Assembly: GCA_037134755.1 (NCBI GenBank)
Contig: JBAXLO010000074.1
Location: 1 to 18,718, forward strand
Length of the DNA stretch: 18,718 nucleotides
Source: JBAXLO01 sp037134755
GTDB taxonomy: Bacteria > Bacteroidota > Bacteroidia > Bacteroidales > JACABE01
Reading direction: 5' to 3'
Shown: one piece after another, positions 1 to 6,549 of the stretch
Position numbering within the stretch: the first letter of the stretch is position 1
Layout: each line of letters starts with the position of its first letter
Notes under the pieces: generated by a model
Database searches by the model: none
The model's input: only the letters and a program-made list of their open reading frames with translations
Told to the model about the DNA's origin: nothing
Made by a program: the position numbers and the translations under genes

Positions 1-19
1 AAAACATCATAAACATAAT

Positions 20-51
20 AAAAAAAAGGAACATAAAGATTATGCCCCTTT
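20..51 (-). terminator. Intrinsic terminator after acr3
   Basis: On the minus strand a 12-bp stem (positions 40-51 against 25-36, with two G-U wobbles in the RNA) closes a 3-nt loop and runs into a U-tract from the A-run at 20-27. It lies about 50 nt beyond the acr3 stop codon and fits the end of the arsenic operon. Confidence 0.65.
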
Positions 52-69
52 AAATCGTTACAAAAGTTT

Positions 70-97
70 CGTAATTCGTAATTCGTAATTCGTAATT
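70..97. repeat. Tandem heptad array, 4 copies of CGTAATT
   Basis: Four perfect back-to-back copies of the 7-mer CGTAATT end 2 nt before the acr3 stop codon, so they form the start of its 3' UTR (AATTACG units in the mRNA). A degenerate 4-copy array of the same pattern abuts the stop codon of the glycosidase at 6887-6914. Function unknown. Confidence 0.9.
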
Positions 98-99
98 GT

Positions 100-1134
100 T
101 TAAAAGTATTTCTTCTTAAAATAAAACGCTACATTAACCAAGCCTATCATCACCGGGACTTCAACTAGGGGACCTATAACTGCTGCAAAAGCTACACCCG
201 AATTGATTCCGAAAATAGATATAGCAACCGCAATGGCAAGCTCAAAATTATTGCTGGCCGCAGTAAAAGCGATGGTTGTGGTCTTTGAATAATCTGCACC
301 TGCCTTTTTGCCCATGTAAAAGGAAACCACAAACATTATTACAAAATAAATGACTAATGGTATGGCAATCCTGATTACGTCCATCGGTAGTTTTATGATA
401 TATTCGCCTTTGTAAGAAAACATAACTACGATAGTAAACAGCAGGGCGATTAATGTAATCGGACTTATTTTAGGGATGAATTTATTGTGATACCACTCTT
501 TATTTTTAGCTCTTATTAGGGTGAATCTTGTGAGGAATCCTAAAATAAATGGGATGCCCAGATAGATAAATACGCTTTTCGCGATTTCTCCCATGGTAAT
601 GTTCTTTACGATGTCGGTTACCGGCAAACCAAACCAGCCGGGCAATACCGCGATGAAGACCCACGCATAAACCGAGAAGAATAATACTTGGAATATAGAG
701 TTAAATGCAACTAAACCTGCCGCATATTCGGCGTTTCCTTTGGCTAATTGATTCCAGACTATTACCATTGCTATACATCTTGCCAATCCTATCATTATCA
801 AACCGTACATATAAGCAGGATAGGCTTGTAGGAAAATTATTGCCAACGCAAACATCAATACCGGCCCTATTATCCAGTTTTGAACTAGGGATAATGTTAA
901 TATTTTTGTGTTGCGAAAAACTTCGCCAAGCTCCTCGTACTTAACTCTTGCCAAAGGAGGATACATCATCAGTATTAAGCCTAATGCCAAAGGGATATTG
1001 GTTGTTCCGTACTCGAACTTTTTCCAGAAATCTGTTACCGCAGGATGTATATATCCTATCATTACGCCTATAAACATTGCCAGGAATATCCATAAGGTGA
1101 GGTATCTGTCTAAGAACTTTAATCTTGTTTTCAT
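100..1134 (-). CDS. acr3: Arsenite efflux permease, Acr3 family
   Basis: This inner-membrane carrier of the bile/arsenite/riboflavin transporter superfamily exports As(III) by proton antiport. The 344-residue product has the usual Acr3 length and about ten hydrophobic segments. It carries the family's functional Cys in ARCIAMV (Cys120) and the conserved TAASNNFELAIAVAI segment (about residues 291-305, with Glu298), both established as essential in characterised Acr3 proteins. I chose the ATG at 1134, giving MKTRLKFLDRYLTLW. The frame stays open to 1239, but that extension would run through a terminator hairpin and overlap the preceding gene. It is the last gene of the arsenic operon, 82 nt after the Cys-rich mini-gene. 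No TAnnTTTG promoter was seen in that gap, so expression probably depends on read-through of the hairpin at 1166-1203. Confidence 0.95.
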   Translation of the reverse strand: MKTRLKFLDRYLTLWIFLAMFIGVMIGYIHPAVTDFWKKFEYGTTNIPLALGLILMMYPPLARVKYEELGEVFRNTKILTLSLVQNWIIGPVLMFALAIIFLQAYPAYMYGLIMIGLARCIAMVIVWNQLAKGNAEYAAGLVAFNSIFQVLFFSVYAWVFIAVLPGWFGLPVTDIVKNITMGEIAKSVFIYLGIPFILGFLTRFTLIRAKNKEWYHNKFIPKISPITLIALLFTIVVMFSYKGEYIIKLPMDVIRIAIPLVIYFVIMFVVSFYMGKKAGADYSKTTTIAFTAASNNFELAIAVAISIFGINSGVAFAAVIGPLVEVPVMIGLVNVAFYFKKKYF

Positions 1135-1165
1135 TTTTATTAATTTGTTTTTTAAATTAAATTGC

Positions 1166-1203
1166 AAAAAAAATCCGGTAAGCATTTTGAGGTGCTTACC
1201 GGA
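1166..1203 (-). terminator. Intrinsic terminator or attenuator upstream of acr3
   Basis: A perfect 11-bp stem (TCCGGTAAGCA at 1174-1184 and its complement at 1193-1203) with an 8-nt loop is followed on the minus strand by eight U residues (A-run 1166-1173). It starts 13 nt after the mini-gene stop codon and ends 31 nt before the acr3 start, inside a co-directional operon. It should reduce acr3 transcription unless bypassed. Confidence 0.8.
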
Positions 1204-1216
1204 GATTTCAAAATTA

Positions 1217-1438
1217 TTAGCAACCGCATCCGCAGCCACATCCGCCCGAAGCCTTTTCCATAACAGGTTCTGAAGCTTTCACTTCTACTGCTTTGTTATC
1301 AAAAGTTGAAGAAACTTCGTCTTCTATGCAACAAGGAGAACTGCCACCACAACATGATGATTCGTTTTCCATTTTGCTATTATTAGCGTTATTGCTAAAT
1401 TCAGTGTTTGAATTGTTATTTAATTCGTCGTTTTGCAT
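1217..1438 (-). CDS. Cys-rich 73-residue mini-protein derived from ArsM ends
   Basis: The product has 73 residues and eight cysteines: Cys29/30 and Cys36/37 in SCCGGSSPCC, then Cys67/69/71/73 in an alternating Gly-Cys tail. It has no signal peptide or membrane segment and is largely Asn, Ser and Glu otherwise, so it is probably unstructured and cytosolic. Its first 37 residues align without gaps to the ArsM N-terminus (18 of 37 identical by my count, all four cysteines in register). The end matches the ArsM tail pattern CGxxCxC, so it resembles ArsM with the methyltransferase core removed. Its position between arsM and acr3 suggests As(III) binding, buffering or delivery, which is inference. 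It could instead be a translated leader controlling acr3 through the adjacent terminator. A real gene is supported by the ATG context, which is shared with arsM. Confidence 0.75.
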   Translation of the reverse strand: MQNDELNNNSNTEFSNNANNSKMENESSCCGGSSPCCIEDEVSSTFDNKAVEVKASEPVMEKASGGCGCGCGC

Positions 1439-1492
1439 TTGTTATTAAATTTAAATTTGTTAAAAAATTAATTAATCTAAATAAGTTCCTTT

Positions 1493-1572
1493 CGTCATTG
1501 CGAACGTAGTGAAGCAATCTATTGCTGTTTATTTTTAAAGAGATTGCTTCGTCGTACCTCCTCGCAATGACG
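1493..1572. repeat. 80-bp interrupted palindrome, copy 1
   Basis: The arms CGTCATTGCGA/TCGCAATGACG (11 bp) and GAAGCAATCT/AGATTGCTTC (10 bp) are separated by an asymmetric internal loop (7 and 11 nt) and a 20-nt apical loop. The second copy at 2542-2621 has the same total length. It lies 54 nt upstream of the mini-gene start and would form a long hairpin in its leader. The motif resembles short dispersed palindromes found in many bacterial genomes. No U-tract follows, so it is not a standard terminator. Confidence 0.9.
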
Positions 1573-1629
1573 ATTGTGAGGCTTATTTATTTTCTTTGTA
1601 AATAGATTATTTTACTACATTAATCATTT

Positions 1630-1660
1630 CAAATGTAGAAAAGCAATCTAAGTTTAGCAA
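1630..1660 (-). promoter_or_regulatory. Internal promoter for mini-gene and acr3
   Basis: On the minus strand TTG (1660-1658), a 20-nt spacer, then TACATTTG (1637-1630) match the Bacteroidetes TTG/TAnnTTTG promoter. It overlaps the arsM stop codon. Transcription would start near 1625 and carry a leader of about 190 nt containing the 80-nt palindrome. Confidence 0.5.
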
Positions 1661-2487
1661 TTGCAGTCGCTACCACATTCGGTCTTCTCGGCATAAACAG
1701 TTATAGAGAAAATACCTATATTGTTATGCTTTAGTTCGTCCAACTCTGAGTTGGTAATATAATTTAACAGGATTTCATCGGGTATAGTGATCTTCTTTTC
1801 TTTTTGAACACTCACATTCTTAAACCCGTTCGCCTTTATAATTTCTAAATAATCTTGTTTTTGAATTGCTCCCGACACACAACCAGCGTACATCTCTGCA
1901 GCTTGCTCTAACTTGGCAGGCAAAATTCCTTCCAATACAACATCTGAAATCGAAAAGTGTCCGCCAACTTTTAAAATTCTGTATATTTCTTTAAATGCAG
2001 TCTTCTTATCCGGTACCAGATTCAATACACAATTACTAATAACCACGTCAGCTTTATTGGCAGTTAATGGCATCTTCTCTATGTCGCCATAACGAAATTC
2101 GACGTTGTTAAAACCTAACTTTTCGGCATTCTCCCTTGCTTTTTCAATCATAGTTTCGGTGAAGTCGATACCTATAACTTTACCGGTTTCTCCAACCAAA
2201 GCTCTTGAAACAAAACAATCATTACCTGCCCCTGAACCAAGATCTACAACAGTATCTCCTTTTTTAATAAGAGCAAATTCTGTCGGGATTCCGCAACCCA
2301 AACCTAAATCTGCATCAGGATTGTAGCCATTAAGCTCTGTGTAGTTTTCGCTGAAGATAGTATAATCAACTCCCGAACAACACGAAGAACCTATGCCGCA
2401 ACATGAAGTTTCGTTCTGTGTCTTCGATTGATTTGCTATCTCACCATACTTTTCTTTTACTATATTTTTTAATTCGTTGTTTTCCAT
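1654..2487 (-). CDS. arsM: Arsenite S-adenosylmethionine methyltransferase
   Basis: ArsM transfers methyl groups from SAM to thiol-bound As(III), giving methylated arsenicals. The 277-residue product has the SAM-binding motif VDLGSGAGND (81-90) and the ArsM hallmark cysteines in LGLGCGIP (Cys65) and YAGCVSGA (Cys203). It also has the family segment SNCVLNL around Cys153. An unusual N-terminal region carries SCCGIGSSCC (Cys29/30/36/37), and the C-terminus ends in a CGSDCNC tail (Cys271/275/277); these add thiols beyond the catalytic set. The start at 2487 is supported because the N-terminus and upstream bases (AATAACAA before ATG) are shared with the mini-gene at 1438. It follows arsC by 136 nt, a gap occupied mostly by the second palindrome. 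Confidence 0.95.
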   Translation of the reverse strand: MENNELKNIVKEKYGEIANQSKTQNETSCCGIGSSCCSGVDYTIFSENYTELNGYNPDADLGLGCGIPTEFALIKKGDTVVDLGSGAGNDCFVSRALVGETGKVIGIDFTETMIEKARENAEKLGFNNVEFRYGDIEKMPLTANKADVVISNCVLNLVPDKKTAFKEIYRILKVGGHFSISDVVLEGILPAKLEQAAEMYAGCVSGAIQKQDYLEIIKANGFKNVSVQKEKKITIPDEILLNYITNSELDELKHNNIGIFSITVYAEKTECGSDCNC

Positions 2488-2541
2488 TTGTTATTTATTT
2501 TTAAAAGATTTTTAATTCTAACTATTAAAATATTTCAATAC

Positions 2542-2621
2542 CGTCATTGCGAACAAAGTGAAGCAATCTATTTTTGATTAATTTTAATGAGATTGCTTCG
2601 TCGTACCTCCTCGCAATGACG
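2542..2621. repeat. 80-bp interrupted palindrome, copy 2
   Basis: It has the same architecture and length as the copy at 1493-1572: the 32-nt right arm is identical and the 28-nt left arm differs at two bases, while the 20-nt apical loop is diverged. It ends 2 nt from the arsC stop codon and lies exactly 54 nt upstream of the arsM start, the same spacing as copy 1 to its gene. Confidence 0.9.
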
Positions 2622-2623
2622 AT

Positions 2624-3040
2624 TTACAAGTTTATTGATTTATAAAATTCATAAAATCCTTCCTTAATCTCATCACGTACTCTTCTAAACTCACTCCAGA
2701 TATACTCATCCGATCCTTCAACATGCGAAGGATCATCAAAGCCTATATGCAAACGATGTTTTACTTTTCCGATAAAGGCAGGGCAACTTTCATTAGCTCC
2801 ACCACAAACTGTAATTACGTAATCCCACTCCTGACCCAAATACATATCAATTGAATCAGACGTATGATGGCTAATATCTACACCAATTTCTTTCATAACT
2901 GCCACAGTTTTTTTGTTAAGTTTGCCTGAAGCTTCTGTGCCTGCCGAACAAACGGTAAGTTCTTTATCAAAAGATTGTAAAAATCCATGAGCCATCTGAC
3001 TTCTGCAACTATTGCCTGTGCACAATATTAGTATTCTCAT
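2624..3040 (-). CDS. arsC: Arsenate reductase, thioredoxin-linked type
   Basis: It reduces arsenate to arsenite in the cytosol using a low-molecular-weight phosphatase fold and a Cys relay. The 138-residue product begins with the P-loop CTGNSCR (nucleophile Cys7, Cys12, Arg13). It has the redox pair Cys79 and Cys86 in VCGGANESCP, matching Cys82/Cys89 of the Staphylococcus pI258-type enzyme. The general acid Asp is in FDDPSHVEG (about residue 102-103). All catalytic elements are intact, and length is typical for the family. It lies 17 nt after the ABC ATPase gene within the operon and supplies the substrate for ArsM and Acr3. The presence of both Cys79 and Cys86 separates it from simple tyrosine phosphatases. 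Confidence 0.95.
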   Translation of the reverse strand: MRILILCTGNSCRSQMAHGFLQSFDKELTVCSAGTEASGKLNKKTVAVMKEIGVDISHHTSDSIDMYLGQEWDYVITVCGGANESCPAFIGKVKHRLHIGFDDPSHVEGSDEYIWSEFRRVRDEIKEGFYEFYKSINL

Positions 3041-3057
3041 TTTTATTAGTTTTTTTA

Positions 3058-3735
3058 TTAATTTATTGACTTAATTTGCCCGTTATCCAAATGGATTTTA
3101 ATAGTGCCATAAGCAGCTGCTACCGGACTATGCGTAACCATAATAACTGTAATGTTATTTTTTAGATTAATCTCCTTTAGAAAATCTAAAATCTCAACAG
3201 AAAGTGTTGGATCCAGGTTACCTGTAGGTTCGTCGGCAAAGATAACCGAAGGCGAATTAACCATTGCTCTTGCAATAGCTACTCTTTGTTGCTGTCCTGC
3301 CGAAAGTTCGCGTGGTAAGTGGTTTAATCTCTTTCCTAAACCAACATTTTCTAAAACAGAAACAGCAATTTCTCTTTGCTTTTGCTTAGAAGTTTTTATT
3401 AAAGCTAATGGTAACATCACATTTTGAATGCTTGTTAAATATGGAATCAAAGCAAAGCTCTGCATTATGAAACCAACATTTCTTCTTCTGAATTTAGCTA
3501 ACTCACTATCGTGAACTTTAGTTAAATCTTGTTCAAGAAAGCTGAAAGAACCGGAAGTGGGTCTTATCAATCCTGCTAAAGTTAACAATAATGTAGTCTT
3601 ACCCGAACCGGAAGGTCCGGTTATGGTTACAAAGCTACCTTTTTCTACATCAATACTTATATCTTTAATAGCATCCACAGTTCCGTCTTTATGACTATAG
3701 GTTTTAGTAAGATTATTTGTACTTATTATTTTCAT
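3058..3735 (-). CDS. ABC transporter ATPase, MacB/LolD type
   Basis: This 225-residue nucleotide-binding subunit would power the permease encoded 3 nt upstream. It shows Walker A GPSGSGKT (40-47), a Q-loop Gln at about 92, the signature LSAGQQQRVAIARA (144-157), Walker B VIFADEPT (164-171) and the switch His202. These and the length place it with the MacB/LolD/FtsE branch, which usually works on periplasmic or lipid substrates with FtsX-like permeases rather than classic uptake systems. Its presence between arsC and the Cys-tailed exported protein implies a role in arsenic stress, but I know of no established one. No TolC-like channel or membrane fusion protein is encoded nearby. Confidence 0.92.
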   Translation of the reverse strand: MKIISTNNLTKTYSHKDGTVDAIKDISIDVEKGSFVTITGPSGSGKTTLLLTLAGLIRPTSGSFSFLEQDLTKVHDSELAKFRRRNVGFIMQSFALIPYLTSIQNVMLPLALIKTSKQKQREIAVSVLENVGLGKRLNHLPRELSAGQQQRVAIARAMVNSPSVIFADEPTGNLDPTLSVEILDFLKEINLKNNITVIMVTHSPVAAAYGTIKIHLDNGQIKSIN

Positions 3736-3738
3736 AAA

Positions 3739-4956
3739 TTAGTCCTCCTGTATGTTAGAAAATGGTTCGAACTTTGCTGCAAAGTAAGCTGGTATTAAAG
3801 AACCTAAAATAGATATTCCAATTGAGATTAATATTGCCCATACTATGAATATTGGAATTGGAGCCACCTGTATTTGAGCAAAAACAGGGCCCATATAATA
3901 TGCAGCTATCGTCCCAAAACAATAACCGAGTATGCCTCCGATTAATCCCAATATAAATGCTTTAACTAATAGTATTTTGTAAATCTCACTTTTGTAAGTG
4001 CCAATCATTCTTAAAATTCCTATTTCTTTTCGCCTCTCGTTTACATTAGCCCACATGTAATTGCCAATTGAAATACTTCCTACAAAAAGAATTATTATCA
4101 AAAATATTATAGAAGTTTTCTTCATCATTTTATTAGTTTCTATTTGTGTAGAAACAATTTGCCCAATTGTAGTAACTCTTGTATCCGGCAAAAGATTTCG
4201 AAGCTTACTTAGCATCCCATCAGATATTGCGTTACAACAACCCATAATTTCTATCGCACTTATTTGATCTTGTATATTTAAAATATCCTGAGCTGCTTTA
4301 AGATTTACAAATATTCTATCGTCGTCAACCGTTCCAGTCTCTTCAAGTAGTTTAGCTACAATAAAATCTTTGTTTAATATCTTAATCTTATCGTTTTCTT
4401 TAAGATTAAGAGCCCTGGCAACCTGATTACCCAGCAAACACTCCGAATATTTTAAGCTGTCAACACCTTTTCTCTTCAGTTTTTCATTTTCATAACCATG
4501 ACTTTTATTCTCACTTGTTGAAGGAGCACACGCAGTTTGCAGTTCTTTACCAAAGTTTGTGGTTTGCCAAATAGGTTTAGATGCAATCTCGTTCTTAGGT
4601 TGTATTCCAGTTAAAACAAACTTCTTATTCCCAATCGTTACGCGCCTTGTCAATTTTGGCGAAAGATTATCTACACCTTTAATATCCGAAGTCAAAATCT
4701 TCTCAACGTAATCCATAGGAATAGTCGGGGCATCAATATCCGCAGTATAATAATCGTCGATACTAGTAGCTTGGGGCAAAACAAGAATGTTCGCACCTAG
4801 GTTGTCTAACTTAACAGCCACAGCTTTTTCGGAGTAAACGTTGATCGTTCTTATCCCCACAATAACTCCAATACCGATAACGATTGCCATTAAGCTCGAA
4901 ATAAGTTGCGATTTCTTATTCCAAAGCTCTATCCACACTAATTTTAAAAGATTCAT
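3739..4956 (-). CDS. ABC permease, FtsX/MacB-like, with periplasmic cysteines
   Basis: The 405-residue protein has one N-terminal membrane segment (about 16-36), a periplasmic domain of about 240 residues, and three C-terminal membrane segments (about 282-302, 328-355, 372-394). The NERRKEIGILRMIGTYK motif (about 306-322) is typical of FtsX-like permeases. The periplasmic domain contains Cys143, Cys173 and a vicinal pair Cys240/241 in MGCCNAIS, which could bind As(III) or act in thiol exchange; this is inference. I chose the ATG at 4956 because MNLLKLVWIELW is a typical start and because a start at 5022 would overlap the preceding gene, which stops at 4982. It is closely coupled to the ATPase gene downstream. 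Confidence 0.9.
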   Translation of the reverse strand: MNLLKLVWIELWNKKSQLISSLMAIVIGIGVIVGIRTINVYSEKAVAVKLDNLGANILVLPQATSIDDYYTADIDAPTIPMDYVEKILTSDIKGVDNLSPKLTRRVTIGNKKFVLTGIQPKNEIASKPIWQTTNFGKELQTACAPSTSENKSHGYENEKLKRKGVDSLKYSECLLGNQVARALNLKENDKIKILNKDFIVAKLLEETGTVDDDRIFVNLKAAQDILNIQDQISAIEIMGCCNAISDGMLSKLRNLLPDTRVTTIGQIVSTQIETNKMMKKTSIIFLIIILFVGSISIGNYMWANVNERRKEIGILRMIGTYKSEIYKILLVKAFILGLIGGILGYCFGTIAAYYMGPVFAQIQVAPIPIFIVWAILISIGISILGSLIPAYFAAKFEPFSNIQED

Positions 4957-4981
4957 ATTGATTTTGGTGTTAAAATTAATA

Positions 4982-5704
4982 TTAGCATTTTTTACCACTT
5001 CCCGGAGGGCAACAGCCTCCAACCTTTTTGTTTGCCAAAGTTACAATAGCAGCTGCTTTAGCATTAGCTTCTAATGTGCCGGTATACTGTCCGCTGCCAT
5101 TAAATATCAACACAGTTGTTTTGTTGAGATCCGGTTTTAATAAGGTCATAAAATTAGTTTCTTCTTTGCTGTCTACATCTACAAATACGAGTGTTGCTTT
5201 ATTGCCAAGACTCGCCAATGCCTTTTTACATTCGGCTTCAATTGCTGCTTTATCTTTTGCTGACTTCTTTCCGCAAATAATAATTGCAGCTTTTTTATTT
5301 TCGAACCCCAACAGGACATCCGATTGATTTTTGGAAGGGATATCTGCTATTAACCGCTCAACTGTAGTTTCATTTGCTGACAAACTCCCTGCAACTACCC
5401 CATTTGGAGCTACTACCAACACTAAAGGCAAGTTCGCTCCAGCTAATCTAAATTTAGAAATTAAAGAAGCATTTGCTTTTTTGTCGCGTTCTAATTTGAA
5501 TACAGCAGTATTCTTTGCTTTTTTCTGTGCATTTTCTGCAGTTTTTATTAAAGCATCCGTACCTTTCGAAGTTTTTTCAGCAACTATTAAATAAATAGTC
5601 TTACTTGCTTTTTGTGCTTTTTCGATATCTGCTTTTAGGTTTTGAGCCTGTATATTCACAAAAGTAAATAGTAAGCAGATCATTAATAGTGTAATTTTTT
5701 TCAT
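4982..5704 (-). CDS. Secreted tandem thioredoxin-fold protein with Cys tail
   Basis: The 240-residue product has a clear signal peptide (MKKITLLMICLLFTFVNIQA, cut near residue 20) and should be periplasmic. Two thioredoxin-like halves can be read. The first, about 22-120, has a LPLVLVVAPNG strand with the cis-Pro position at Pro93; the second, about 138-225, has TTVLIFNGSGQYTG. Neither has a CxxC redox motif, and only Cys144 and Cys159 occur inside the domains. The mature protein ends in GGCCPPGSGKKC (Cys231/232/240), a likely thiol ligand site. It lies 25 nt before the ABC permease, whose periplasmic domain also has a Cys pair, suggesting a partner or binding protein for that transporter. 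The fold call is by eye; the family may already be known as an ars-linked thioredoxin-like group. Confidence 0.7.
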   Translation of the reverse strand: MKKITLLMICLLFTFVNIQAQNLKADIEKAQKASKTIYLIVAEKTSKGTDALIKTAENAQKKAKNTAVFKLERDKKANASLISKFRLAGANLPLVLVVAPNGVVAGSLSANETTVERLIADIPSKNQSDVLLGFENKKAAIIICGKKSAKDKAAIEAECKKALASLGNKATLVFVDVDSKEETNFMTLLKPDLNKTTVLIFNGSGQYTGTLEANAKAAAIVTLANKKVGGCCPPGSGKKC

Positions 5705-5727
5705 TTTGACTGATTTGATTTTATTGA

Positions 5728-6159
5728 TTAATTGGGTTTAATTATTTTTATTTTTCTCATCGGTTTCAACATGCAAGCACACGAACCGCTGAGTTCGGCA
5801 TATTTATCTACTTTCATTGGCAATTTATCTTTATCCCAGTCAACTAAACCTCCATTTAGATTGGCTACATTTGTATACCCTTGTTCTTGTAGGAAAATAA
5901 CGGCATCTTTACTTCGCAAACCAACAGTATCTACTATAATCAAAGCTCTTGTTTTTGATAATATTTCATAAGTGGTCTTGAATTTAGTATTAGCAATAAA
6001 AATACTTTCGGGTACATCCAACAATTTATAATCTAATTCATACTCCTCGCGAATATCAACTGCCACAGCTCCATTTATACATAAATCATAAGCATCTTTT
6101 GGTGTAAGATGAATAACTCCATTTATGCGTAAGCCTTTATTCTGAAACAATGAATTCAT
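5728..6159 (-). CDS. Rhodanese-like protein lacking catalytic Cys
   Basis: This 143-residue single-domain rhodanese fold has AVAVDIREEYEL (about 31-42), the active-site loop region IIVDTVGLRSKDAV (about 74-87), and the end motif GYTNVANLNGGLVDWDKDKLP (about 94-114). In active rhodaneses a Cys sits where Asp77 is found here, so sulfur transfer by the usual persulfide is unlikely. The C-terminus instead carries GSCACMLKPM (Cys127, Cys129), absent from ordinary rhodaneses. No signal peptide is present, so it should be cytosolic. It is the second gene of the operon, 31 nt after arsR. A role in binding arsenite or another oxyanion is possible; the sequence does not show it directly. Confidence 0.85.
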   Translation of the reverse strand: MNSLFQNKGLRINGVIHLTPKDAYDLCINGAVAVDIREEYELDYKLLDVPESIFIANTKFKTTYEILSKTRALIIVDTVGLRSKDAVIFLQEQGYTNVANLNGGLVDWDKDKLPMKVDKYAELSGSCACMLKPMRKIKIIKPN

Positions 6160-6190
6160 TTTTTATTTGATATTATGTTTTTATAAACCT

Positions 6191-6523
6191 TTATTTACAG
6201 CATTCTTCTGTAATAGTACTATAATCATTAAAAAACGCATCAATTAAATCTTTGGCAAGATGCCAGTTAACAGGATTTATACAATATCTTATATTTGGAT
6301 GTATAATTTCGCCATGAATCAAACCCGAATCTTTTAATTCCTTTAAGTGTTGAGACAAAGTAGATAAAGCAATTGGAAATTCGCCTGCAATATTGCCACT
6401 ATAGCAGCAATTTTGTTTCGAAAGGATGCTTAATATCTGTAATCTGGCTGGGTGACTTAATGCTTTTGCTATGCGAGCCATCTTTATCAGATCTTCATTA
6501 TATGTGATTATTTCCTTTGTCAT
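6191..6523 (-). CDS. arsR: ArsR-family arsenic-responsive repressor
   Basis: The 110-residue winged-helix repressor would release DNA on binding As(III). It contains KALSHPARLQILSIL (about 20-34), then a helix with Cys39/Cys40 where E. coli ArsR has its CVC motif. The recognition helix ALSTLSQHLKELKDSGLI (52-69) and the wing IRYCINP (with Cys81) follow, and it ends in EECCK (Cys108/109). These extra cysteines allow a three-thiol site, either the helix-3 site or a C-terminal one as in other ArsR types. It is the first gene of the operon and probably controls it through the palindrome at 6550-6565, which overlaps the expected transcription start. Confidence 0.93.
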   Translation of the reverse strand: MTKEIITYNEDLIKMARIAKALSHPARLQILSILSKQNCCYSGNIAGEFPIALSTLSQHLKELKDSGLIHGEIIHPNIRYCINPVNWHLAKDLIDAFFNDYSTITEECCK

Positions 6524-6549
6524 AATGTTTATTATTAGTTACTTTGTAT

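Noticed and set aside
1135..1239. 35-residue N-terminal extension of Acr3
   Set aside because: It would run through the terminator hairpin and overlap the mini-gene; Acr3 proteins normally begin where the ATG at 1134 places the start.
1493..2621. The two 80-bp palindromes as intrinsic terminators
   Set aside because: Neither is followed by a U-tract on the minus strand, and both have large internal loops.
4957..5022. 22-residue N-terminal extension of the ABC permease
   Set aside because: It overlaps the 3' end of the thioredoxin-like gene, and the ATG at 4956 gives a typical permease start.
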